From Bacillus paralicheniformis (lineage in GTDB: Bacteria > Bacillota > Bacilli > Bacillales > Bacillaceae): a stretch of DNA of 64,000 nucleotides. The position numbers and the translations under genes were made by a program. The stretch is taken from NCBI RefSeq assembly GCF_001042485.2, contig NZ_LBMN02000004.1:186001-250000 (forward strand), written 5' to 3'. The notes below the pieces were generated by a model. That model worked only from the letters and a program-made list of their open reading frames with translations, was not told the origin of the DNA and did no database searches. Of the stretch, positions 11,501-18,554 are shown one piece after another (position 1 is the first letter of the stretch; the number at the start of each line of letters is the position of its first letter).

Positions 11501-11540
11501 ATTATATAGTAAAGTGAGCTTTACGTAAAGTCAGCTTTAC
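11501..11540 (-). promoter_or_regulatory. Minus-strand promoter overlapped by two abutting palindromic operators
   Basis: GTAAAGTGAGCTTTAC (11509-11524) and GTAAAGTCAGCTTTAC (11525-11540) lie end to end; each is palindromic with arms GTAAAG/CTTTAC. On the minus strand TATAAT lies at 11506-11501, with TTTACG 17 bases upstream as a weak -35, so both palindromes cover the promoter of the 11053-11427 gene. Confidence 0.65.
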
Positions 11541-11550
11541 AAAAAGAACA

Positions 11551-11576
11551 AAAAAACTTGCCACGTGAATGGCAAG
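11551..11576 (-). terminator. Terminator of nupG
   Basis: On the minus strand CTTGCC pairs with GGCAAG around an 8-base loop and runs into T, 28 bases after the nupG stop. Confidence 0.8.
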
Positions 11577-11603
11577 CTAATACATGATGGATTAATAATC
11601 AGG

Positions 11604-12797
11604 TTACCAAACAAACAGCCCGACAATCCCCGCGCTCAACAGCGACACCGCTATTCCACTGACAAGGAGCTTCCACACATTTCTTCCGATAATCGCTGAT
11701 TTTTCTCCGTTAAATAAGGAATTGTATGTTCCATAGATCATTCCGATCGTACTGAAGTTGGCAAACGACGTCAAAAATGTTGTGGCCACGGCGGCTGTAT
11801 GGGGCGAAATCGTATCTAGCTGCGTTTTTAAATCCATCATCGCGACGAATTCGTTTGTTGCGAGTTTCATCCCCATCAGCTGTGCGACATACATCGCGTC
11901 ACCCGGCGCCAGTCCAAGCAGGAATGCGAACGGACTGAAGATGTAAGAAAAGATTTTTTGAATCGTCAAACCGTCCATGATCAACCCCAACATTCCGTTC
12001 AAACATGAGGTTAAAGCGACATATCCGATGACCATGGCGAGAATGACGATGACCATGTTCATTCCGACCATCATGCTGTTTGAAATCGTTGAGAAAAAGT
12101 CCTTTTTCTCTTCTTTTGGCGGTACGTAAATGATGTCTTCATCCTTAGTGACTTCTACCGGGTTTAAAATGCTGGCCAAGATCAACGCATTTAAGCAATT
12201 CAATGGAATCGCTGTAAATACGTATGTTGCAGGAACCATCGTTAAATAAGAACCGAGAATCGATCCGCTGATACTGCTCATGCTCATAATGCCGAACGTC
12301 AGCAGGCGGTTGTCCTTTAATACGGCCAATTGCCCGCGAATCACGGCGAGCGCTTCAGTATTCCCCAGAAACATCATTTGAATCGAAAAGAAACTTTCTA
12401 ATTTAGGAAGGCGCGAGACTTTCGAAATCACCCAGCCGATCTTATCAATCATCCATGTTAAAATTCCGAAATAAGCCAGTATATCAAAAAATGTCACCAC
12501 AAAGATAATCGGCAGCAAGGCGCTGAAGAAAAAGTCAACGGTTTCATTGCCCATCACTGACGGAAAGGCAAACGCAATACCGTCGCTTGCACAAGCGATC
12601 AGCCACGAAAAGAAAGAGGCGATCAGGTTGATGGCCCATCCGCCGATTTTTGTCCCAAGCATAAACCAAGTCACCAAAAGCTCAACGATGAAAAGGGAGA
12701 GAATCGGCCTCCATTTTACGCTTTTCTTTCGCGGGGAACAAAAATAAATCACGGACATGACAATGAAAATGCCTAAAATGTTAATGAGAAAATACAT
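11604..12797 (-). CDS. nupG: NupG, concentrative purine nucleoside transporter (CNT/NupC family)
   Basis: A 397-residue polytopic membrane protein, the same length as B. subtilis NupG (YxjA), which imports inosine and guanosine with a cation. Family features include the FLGNTEALAVIRGQ segment, the MSSISGSILGSY motif and the ATTFLTSFANFSTIG segment near the C-terminus. The ATG at 12797 is preferred for its GGGAG site; the 40-residue upstream extension would be read through the riboswitch terminator. A guanine-type riboswitch and terminator in the leader indicate repression by guanine or hypoxanthine. Confidence 0.92.
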   Translation of the reverse strand: MYFLINILGIFIVMSVIYFCSPRKKSVKWRPILSLFIVELLVTWFMLGTKIGGWAINLIASFFSWLIACASDGIAFAFPSVMGNETVDFFFSALLPIIFVVTFFDILAYFGILTWMIDKIGWVISKVSRLPKLESFFSIQMMFLGNTEALAVIRGQLAVLKDNRLLTFGIMSMSSISGSILGSYLTMVPATYVFTAIPLNCLNALILASILNPVEVTKDEDIIYVPPKEEKKDFFSTISNSMMVGMNMVIVILAMVIGYVALTSCLNGMLGLIMDGLTIQKIFSYIFSPFAFLLGLAPGDAMYVAQLMGMKLATNEFVAMMDLKTQLDTISPHTAAVATTFLTSFANFSTIGMIYGTYNSLFNGEKSAIIGRNVWKLLVSGIAVSLLSAGIVGLFVW

Positions 12798-12825
12798 GAT
12801 GCCAACTCCCGAATGTTTTTTGAAA

Positions 12826-12882
12826 ATAAAAAAGCTCTTACTTTTCATGGGTTCCGATAAAGAAAGCATGAAAAATAAGAGC
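12826..12882 (-). terminator. Riboswitch-controlled terminator of nupG
   Basis: On the minus strand GCTCTTA (12882-12876) pairs with TAAGAGC (12840-12834), strengthened by inner TTTCATG/CATGAAA pairing, then T6. It lies between the purine aptamer and the nupG start. Confidence 0.85.
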
Positions 12883-12943
12883 AAATAAAAAATAGATATA
12901 TTGTTTGCGCAATACACTTTTTACATGATCAAATCTATTCAAA

Positions 12944-13018
12944 CTTCCTTGTAGTCTGGCGATTTACGGTTGCCAGGTAGAAACAATCAGACCCTATTAC
13001 TGATTATATACAAGAAGT
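12944..13018 (-). promoter_or_regulatory. Guanine-type purine riboswitch aptamer
   Basis: The minus strand shows the conserved purine-aptamer core in order: TATATAATC, TTTCTACC, CCGTAAA and GACTA, inside a P1 stem formed by CTTGTA and TACAAG. The cytosine in GACTA (position 74 of the xpt numbering) specifies guanine/hypoxanthine over adenine. Confidence 0.95.
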
Positions 13019-13040
13019 GAGCTTCTATTATTTTGACTGT

Positions 13041-13069
13041 ATTTTATCTCGAGATTGTGTAAAATTCAA
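13041..13069 (-). promoter_or_regulatory. Probable nupG promoter
   Basis: Minus-strand TTGAAT (13069-13064), 17 bases, TAAAAT (13046-13041), just upstream of the purine aptamer. Confidence 0.6.
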
Positions 13070-13089
13070 GCTAAAAAATATATTTTCAC

Positions 13090-13307
13090 AATAATTTTTT
13101 AAATAAAGTCACGTCTAAAGAAGGTTGCATATTGAGAGATGCACAGCAAATCATCTGAGAGAAAGCCGGCTTTTCAAGCGGGAAGTCACCATGCACAGAA
13201 CAACAGACGAAAAATGGAAGGTGATAAGATTCTTTTTATTAGAGGAGAAGCGTAAGCGATTGCGCTTTATATTTCATGATGCCGCCGCCTACTATGGCGG
13301 TTTTTTT
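13090..13307 (+). other. Gene-less stretch ending in an orphan terminator
   Basis: No convincing coding frame lies between the nupG promoter and the DUF4176 gene at 13562. An intrinsic terminator (CCGCC 13285-13289, GGCGG 13296-13300, then T7) ends a stretch with smaller hairpins (AGCG/CGCT near 13250 and GCAT/ATGC near 13130). It may end a small RNA or a leader transcript. The frame starting at 13125 has no matching ribosome site and crosses the terminator. From 13308 to 13561 I see only AT-rich promoter sequence. Confidence 0.35.
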
Positions 13308-13561
13308 GTGAAACTTTATCTGAAAGGTTCCGTAAGTATGATGAATCGTTTCAGTGCTAAGTGCTCACTGTAACATACTAATGACACCGACAAACCTTAC
13401 ATAAAGAGCGAACCTTAAATCAAAAGTCTTTGATTTGAATAGGTAAAATTTCACGGTACTTTAGTTCGTTGAATGAAATGATACCTTTTTGCTATGATTT
13501 TCCTATGTTTTTACAACTTGTATATATGTCCAATTTCAGAGAAAAAGAGGGATAATCAATT

Positions 13562-13858
13562 ATGCTATTAAAAAAGAACTATCTTCCTGTCGGCAGTGTT
13601 GTCGGCTTACATAATGATTCAAGACGTCTGCTTATCATCGGGCGGCAAATGTTTTCTGAGACAAACCATGTCATCAGAGATTATGCAGCTGTCGACTATC
13701 CAAACGGTTTTACCGATCCGAAAGAGCAGCTAGTTTTATTTAATAAACAAGATATAGAAGTTGTGTACCATTACGGATATGTAGATCAAAAAGAATTGCA
13801 GCTTGATGAGTTGCTAACAGAAGCTGAAGCAGGAAAAAACGAAAATAAGGAGCAATGA
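13562..13858 (+). CDS. DUF4176 protein of a type VII secretion effector locus
   Basis: A 98-residue soluble protein: an N-terminal beta-rich region (LPVGSVVGLHNDSRRLLIIGRQ, then AAVDYPNGF) and an acidic Lys/Glu-rich tail. This pattern resembles DUF4176, a small domain found repeatedly in type VII (Esx/LXG) effector gene clusters of Bacillota (family call from memory). An AGAGGG ribosome site precedes the ATG. The next gene starts within a few bases of its stop, so the two are cotranslated. It probably acts as a chaperone or accessory factor for the lipase-like protein downstream; this is inference from context. Confidence 0.65.
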   Translation: MLLKKNYLPVGSVVGLHNDSRRLLIIGRQMFSETNHVIRDYAAVDYPNGFTDPKEQLVLFNKQDIEVVYHYGYVDQKELQLDELLTEAEAGKNENKEQ

Positions 13859-13860
13859 CG

Positions 13861-14499
13861 ATGGGACATTTTCGCTTCAACAAAGAACTTTCACATAAGG
13901 CAGCGGGGATCATTAGTCAGCTGGAAAACGCCTTTAGCCATGTATTTGAGAACATGGTGTTTTTTCGTGAAGAATTAGACCGGCACAGCGGAAAAGCCGC
14001 CGCAGCGCTGCAGAAAAAAATGAGTGACAACATCAACTTTTTCAGTAAAGCGAGCAGCTGTTTATTATATTTTGCAGACAGTGTGCGGTGTTTTGCAAAA
14101 GCGGTCGAACTAACGGACGAATCCGACAAACCGGCCAATGTTCAGCCGCAGTCAAGATCGGAAAGAAACCATACATTTTCGGCTGAAAGAGTCCAAAGTG
14201 AAATAAAAGTAAACGGCGAATCGTTACACCAGGCAACCGGAAAGTTTGAATCAAATCTATCTACATTAGACGAAGTTTTGCACCATTTTGACACAATGCT
14301 CAGAGAAATGATGTATGAAACAGAGTTTCCGTGGGAAAAATTCGATGACGTCTGGTCTGATGCAAAGTCGCACATCAAATCGATCATGACGGAGCTTAAA
14401 AAAAGAGTCAAAGAACTTTCAGCAAATGCCAAAAACATCATTAAGGAATTAAAGCGCGTCGATAACGTAATCTCACAACAACTGCAAAGAGTGAAATGA
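13861..14499 (+). CDS. Helical partner protein of the lipase-like effector
   Basis: About 212 residues, predicted almost wholly alpha-helical with heptad-like stretches and no signal peptide or membrane segment. I do not recognise a named family. The shape recalls the WXG100-like or Lap helper proteins that pair with the targeting domain of type VII-secreted toxins, but no WXG motif is visible. Two starts are possible: the ATG at 13855 overlaps the previous stop, and the ATG at 13861 has better spacing (8 bases) from AAGGAG and is used here. The lipase-like gene begins 18 bases downstream. Confidence 0.55.
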   Translation: MGHFRFNKELSHKAAGIISQLENAFSHVFENMVFFREELDRHSGKAAAALQKKMSDNINFFSKASSCLLYFADSVRCFAKAVELTDESDKPANVQPQSRSERNHTFSAERVQSEIKVNGESLHQATGKFESNLSTLDEVLHHFDTMLREMMYETEFPWEKFDDVWSDAKSHIKSIMTELKKRVKELSANAKNIIKELKRVDNVISQQLQRVK

Positions 14500-14517
14500 T
14501 GGAAGGGAACTAGAGTT

Positions 14518-15945
14518 ATGGCATATTATAATAGAGAGCCAGAAATCACAAACATGATCAAAAGCCATGAAAGAAGAGCAAATCGAATGCTGCAGCATGC
14601 TCAATCCAGCCGTTTGCTTGAAGCTTTTAATAAAATATGGGTTTCGATAGAAAATAAAGAACTTCCGAACTTTGTATCAAAAAACGTCATGAATTTTAAT
14701 GTGGCGGATATCAAATCGGAAATCAACGATTGGATAAAGGATTTAAAAGATTGTCAGGAGAATGCCAGACGCAAGTTTGAGTCTATGGAAGACCCCTCAC
14801 CGGAAGACATACAGAAACGCAACAATATTACGAGTGACGTCGTTCTTTTAATTAGCCAATACGAGAATCTAAAAAATGGCCTTGATCAGGTGGAACAAGA
14901 TTTCAGCAATGTCGCCCGCACCCACCGCGCCCCAATGCGCGAAGCTTTGACAGATATCTCAATCTTGTATAATTCAGTTAACCATGTGAAAGGCGATTTT
15001 TCGGATTATAAGAATGTTTCGGTTTATGTGCATGGGATTGAGGATAGTGGGAATGGATTTAACAATAGTGTAGAAAAAGGAGCGCAGAAAGGTGATGTGA
15101 TCGTTCGTATCAAAAAAAAGGGTGATAAATATGATTATGAATATACTTATATTGACAAGCGTGGTAATAGAAAAACAGTAGATGAATATAAAAAGTTGTT
15201 TAGGATTGATGGATTCAACACAGACGGTCGTCTCCATATTGTTTATGACACAAATGAACCAAATGAGCATCGGCAAGCAACAAGTGACGATTTAGCAGAA
15301 AAGTTAAATGAGATGGGGTTGATGAATGAGGAGATAAAGATCGATATGTTCGGCCACAGCTATGGTGGAAGAAGATCACTGCAATTTGCGATGGATTACC
15401 CTGACCATGTGCGAAGCATCACAACAATCGGAACGCCATATGATAAAAATCTCTTAGCTACCGGGGCTAATAGAGCACGCTGGCTCGCAGACAATGCTGC
15501 TGGAAGAGATACTATGAATACGAGTGATTATTTAGATTTTAATAAAGAAAACAAAAACAATGATAATGGAAAAGACTACAGTAATGCCTATACTGATATG
15601 GACAGTGAAGCTATGACTGAAGACATTAATCATTTGAAATCTGCCAATCCTGAGGTGTATCAAAAGCTTCAAAAAATGGACATTACCGCTGCGGCGGGAT
15701 ACAGAACAGAGGATACTGTGAGTTTTTCCCCTTACTATACTGCAAGTGGAAAACATAAAATAAACAGTGATGATATCGTTTCAGTTGAAAGTCAACATGG
15801 GGACATATTAGGCGATCTCATTGATGAAAAACCAGAAATTGAAGTAAAAGGTTCCGGTGTCACCAAACCTGGACATATTTATGAAGTTGAAGACTCTGAA
15901 TTTGTTGACTTGATTCGAGAAGTTAACAAAAAAGAAGCAGAATAG
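14518..15945 (+). CDS. Candidate type VII-secreted lipase-like toxin (alpha/beta hydrolase)
   Basis: A 475-residue protein in two parts. Residues 1 to about 150 are helical and Lys/Glu-rich, without a Sec signal peptide, and resemble the targeting half of a type VII effector. From about residue 165 an alpha/beta hydrolase follows: an oxyanion-type strand VSVYVHGIED, the nucleophile elbow GHSYGG with Ser281, and probable triad partners Asp418 or Asp419 in NSDDIVSVESQ and His427 in SQHGDIL. Staphylococcus TslA is a known type VII lipase toxin neutralised by lipoproteins; here a lipoprotein gene follows 10 bases downstream. The catalytic half is AT-richer than the first half, as when toxin tips are exchanged. 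Substrate and secretion are inferred, and a housekeeping esterase is not excluded. Confidence 0.6.
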   Translation: MAYYNREPEITNMIKSHERRANRMLQHAQSSRLLEAFNKIWVSIENKELPNFVSKNVMNFNVADIKSEINDWIKDLKDCQENARRKFESMEDPSPEDIQKRNNITSDVVLLISQYENLKNGLDQVEQDFSNVARTHRAPMREALTDISILYNSVNHVKGDFSDYKNVSVYVHGIEDSGNGFNNSVEKGAQKGDVIVRIKKKGDKYDYEYTYIDKRGNRKTVDEYKKLFRIDGFNTDGRLHIVYDTNEPNEHRQATSDDLAEKLNEMGLMNEEIKIDMFGHSYGGRRSLQFAMDYPDHVRSITTIGTPYDKNLLATGANRARWLADNAAGRDTMNTSDYLDFNKENKNNDNGKDYSNAYTDMDSEAMTEDINHLKSANPEVYQKLQKMDITAAAGYRTEDTVSFSPYYTASGKHKINSDDIVSVESQHGDILGDLIDEKPEIEVKGSGVTKPGHIYEVEDSEFVDLIREVNKKEAE

Positions 15946-15955
15946 GAGCAGTTCA

Positions 15956-17080
15956 ATGACAAAAAAAAGGTTTATAAGCTTTAGCGTAATAATACTCTTG
16001 CTGATGATCACCGGCTGCGGCAAAGATGATATTCAGGCAGTCAACTATGAAAAAGGCTTGCCGAAAGAAGACAGCCCGGCATTTAAAGAATTTATGAGAA
16101 ATGAATTTGGATTTCCTGATGATATTACTTTGAGAGTTCAAGATTCAATTTATACTATGATGAGTAGTCAAAAAAATGGAATTCGTTATTATACATATAC
16201 GGATAAACAGCTTAAGAATAGTTATAAACCTATTTTTTCTACCAAAGAAAATGTCTCAGCCAAGTTGTCTGACTTAAAGCAGAAAGATTCATTAATAGAT
16301 GAGGGAGAAACAGTCCATGATAAAATAGGGCAAGGTCTTCCTGAGATGAAGATAGTCAATAAAAATGTTATAAAAGTAAAAACAACATTTGGTGAGAAGA
16401 AAATAAAATTACCGATACCATCAAGTGCTAAAGAAGTTTATCTCAGCCTTTACGCGGTTGATAAAGAAAATATGCTTATAGGAGTATCCGATCATACAGG
16501 TGAAGAGACTCCAAGAACATATTACTTATTTTTAAAACAAGATCTTTCGCAACATCTGATTGTGAAAGAAGATAAATTACATGCAACACTTGAGTCTGGA
16601 AAGTTAAATAATTATCTATCAGTATTTCCAAAAGTTACAGAAGATGGATCATATCTTAAGTTATTCGACAAATATATATTCGAAAAAAAGACGAACAAAG
16701 TTAGGAAAATCAAAGACACTGATATTCTAAGCAAAGACGGTAAATATGTTTATATTAACGGAGCAAAAGAAAAAGAAACAAATGTAATGGCTGATGGTAT
16801 TCAACAGATACAAACAGTGGATAATTATCTAAAAGGAAATGAAAAATATGAAGCTCAGTTTAAGATTGACTTCAAACAAATTGCGAAAGAGATGGATTTT
16901 AACGCGGGCGATGCAAGGATAGCTAATATTCATTATTTTAATAAAGATTATGTAGTTTTGTATATTTCCTATCATGGGAAGCCAATTGGGACAGCAGGTT
17001 CTGTTAATGTACTAATTGATTTACAAAAAAACAAACAACAGCCAACGGCTTATTTAGTTGATTTAGGAATCGAATCATAG
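15956..17080 (+). CDS. Lipoprotein, probable immunity protein to the lipase-like toxin
   Basis: A 374-residue predicted lipoprotein: charged MTKKR, a hydrophobic helix and the lipobox MITGC with Cys21, followed by a Lys-rich, AT-rich mature domain of no family I recognise. A TAGGAG site overlapping the lipase stop precedes the ATG, so the two are translationally linked. In known type VII lipase systems the immunity factor is a lipoprotein displayed outside the membrane, which fits its place and type here. A shortened relative follows at 17205-17424; both share a C-terminal NKxYV...LIDLQ...PTAYL block. The immunity role is inference. Confidence 0.6.
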   Translation: MTKKRFISFSVIILLLMITGCGKDDIQAVNYEKGLPKEDSPAFKEFMRNEFGFPDDITLRVQDSIYTMMSSQKNGIRYYTYTDKQLKNSYKPIFSTKENVSAKLSDLKQKDSLIDEGETVHDKIGQGLPEMKIVNKNVIKVKTTFGEKKIKLPIPSSAKEVYLSLYAVDKENMLIGVSDHTGEETPRTYYLFLKQDLSQHLIVKEDKLHATLESGKLNNYLSVFPKVTEDGSYLKLFDKYIFEKKTNKVRKIKDTDILSKDGKYVYINGAKEKETNVMADGIQQIQTVDNYLKGNEKYEAQFKIDFKQIAKEMDFNAGDARIANIHYFNKDYVVLYISYHGKPIGTAGSVNVLIDLQKNKQQPTAYLVDLGIES

Positions 17081-17082
17081 AG

Positions 17083-17114
17083 GGACTGAAGAGTTTTTAT
17101 TCAGTCCTTTTCTT
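17083..17114 (+). terminator. Terminator of the lipase/lipoprotein operon
   Basis: GGACTGA (17083-17089) pairs with TCAGTCC (17101-17107), followed by a T-rich run, directly after the lipoprotein stop. Confidence 0.8.
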
Positions 17115-17204
17115 ATTTGACAAAGGTAGGCCACAAAAGTGGGATAAGCCTTCTGTCTTTTTTGGAACTCAAATAAAAAGGAACATAAACGATAGAAACA
17201 CTCA

Positions 17205-17424
17205 ATGAAAAAAAGATGGTTTATATACTTAGGCATTTTCATAATATGCTTGCTGGTGATCACCCACTGCGAAAAAGACGATGACGCATTCACAATTTTT
17301 TAATAAAAATTATGTGGCCATCCAATTTTCATATGATTTCATCTGGTATGGCTCGGGATATATTGATATGCTGATTGATCTGCAGGACAAAAAACACCCG
17401 ACTGCTTACTTGATAGATTATTAG
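17205..17424 (+). pseudogene. Eroded second immunity lipoprotein gene (internal deletion)
   Basis: The frame from ATG 17205 encodes a lipoprotein signal sequence (MKKRWFIYLGIF..., Cys22 in VITHCEKDD) and stops at 17303. Shifted by one base, a frame from 17296 to 17424 reads FFNKNYVAIQF...MLIDLQDKKHPTAYLIDY. That matches the last residues of the intact lipoprotein upstream (YFNKDYVVLYI...VLIDLQKNKQQPTAYLVDL). Head and tail are therefore present, while about 300 residues of the middle are gone and the junction is out of frame. It is the remnant of a paralogous immunity gene. Confidence 0.8.
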
Positions 17425-17470
17425 GATGATTGGGTAGTCGATTAGATTTACAGTATCCATTTATCATTAG

Positions 17471-17519
17471 AAAAAACCGCACCTCCATAGTTAGACACTA
17501 TCTAACGATAGGAGGTGCA
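17471..17519 (-). terminator. Terminator of the ykcB-ykcC-galE-like operon
   Basis: On the minus strand GCACCTCC pairs with GGAGGTGC, with further pairing of GTTAGATAG and CTATCTAAC-like arms inside, then T6. It lies just after the galE-like stop. Confidence 0.85.
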
Positions 17520-17528
17520 GTTCATTTT

Positions 17529-18524
17529 TCACCCTTGCTTCACCTTCTCCGCCGCATATCCATTCGGATTCGCAGAGTGCCAGTTCCAGGCGTCGCGGAT
17601 GATTGCGATCAGGCTGTTGTGCTTTGGAGTCCAGCCTAATTCTTTTTTGGCTCTGGAGGAAGAAGCGGCAAATGTTGCTTGTGAGTCGATGTCCGTTTCT
17701 GTCAGCTTTGCGGCGATAAGAGGAATGCCTGTGACATATTGGGCGGCAAGAATGATTTGTTCAGCGGAGTAGCTTTCGCCATAGCTGAGATTGTAGATTC
17801 GGCTATCCCTGCCTTTCCGCAAATGGCTGATGGCGAGCACGTGTGCTTCTGCCAAATCCTGCACGTGAACATAATCGCGGAAGCCAGTTGCTTCTTCAGG
17901 TTGATCTATGTGAACAAAAGGAAGGTGTCCGAGAGCGGTTCGCAGAACATTGGAAATGAGATGTGTTTCACTTCCCCGGTCTTCGCCGATGATGACAGAT
18001 GGGTGGGCGCCGCACGCATTGAAGGAGCGGAGGATCACATATTTCAGACCGTACGCTTTTTCCGCTTCCATCAGCATTTTCTCCATCATCCATTTGACCT
18101 TCCCGTGCGGGTGAACGGGTTCTGGTTCGGTTTCTTCTGTGACAGGGAGGTTCTGCGGACAGCCGTAGACCGCAACGCTTGATGCAAAAACGATCCGGCC
18201 GACATCGTATTCTTTCATCACGTCAAGCAGTGTTTCCATGCCTGTCATGTTTTCGTTGAAAGAAGAAAAAACGCGATTCGACTGTAATGGAATAGGTGAT
18301 GCTGCGAAATGCATGACGGCTTCAATGTCCTCATTTTCAAATACTTGCTTGAGAAAATGCCGGTCGCGAATATTCCCTTCATAAAACGCAGCTTCGGGGT
18401 GAACGGCTTCTGCGTGTCCCGTTGCCAGGGAATCCACAACGACGACTTTTTCTTTTTTCTCAATTAACGTGTAAACGGCGTGGGAACCGATATAACCGGC
18501 TCCCCCGACAACAAGTATGCTCAT
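17529..18524 (-). CDS. GalE-like NAD-dependent sugar epimerase homologue lacking the catalytic Tyr
   Basis: A 331-residue extended short-chain dehydrogenase of the UDP-glucose 4-epimerase family. The NAD site GGAGYIGSH is at the N-terminus, the Ser of FASSVAVYG is present, and the sugar-binding FNACGAHPS segment follows. Where GalE has the catalytic YxxxK (YGKSK in E. coli), this protein has HGKVK: Lys is kept but Tyr is His (codon CAC). It may be a variant epimerase, a sugar dehydratase or reductase relative, or an inactive binder. The start follows AAAGGAGGG. As the last gene after ykcB and ykcC it probably supplies or modifies the sugar for envelope glycosylation. Confidence 0.8.
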   Translation of the reverse strand: MSILVVGGAGYIGSHAVYTLIEKKEKVVVVDSLATGHAEAVHPEAAFYEGNIRDRHFLKQVFENEDIEAVMHFAASPIPLQSNRVFSSFNENMTGMETLLDVMKEYDVGRIVFASSVAVYGCPQNLPVTEETEPEPVHPHGKVKWMMEKMLMEAEKAYGLKYVILRSFNACGAHPSVIIGEDRGSETHLISNVLRTALGHLPFVHIDQPEEATGFRDYVHVQDLAEAHVLAISHLRKGRDSRIYNLSYGESYSAEQIILAAQYVTGIPLIAAKLTETDIDSQATFAASSSRAKKELGWTPKHNSLIAIIRDAWNWHSANPNGYAAEKVKQG

Positions 18525-18554
18525 CGGAATCCCTCCTTTTGGATCTCTTATCTT

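Noticed and set aside
13125-13373. 82-codon plus-strand frame between nupG and the DUF4176 gene
   Set aside because: It runs across an intrinsic terminator and has no ribosome site at its start.
17739-18182. 147-codon plus-strand frame over the galE-like gene
   Set aside because: Antisense to a well-formed SDR gene and without a start signal.
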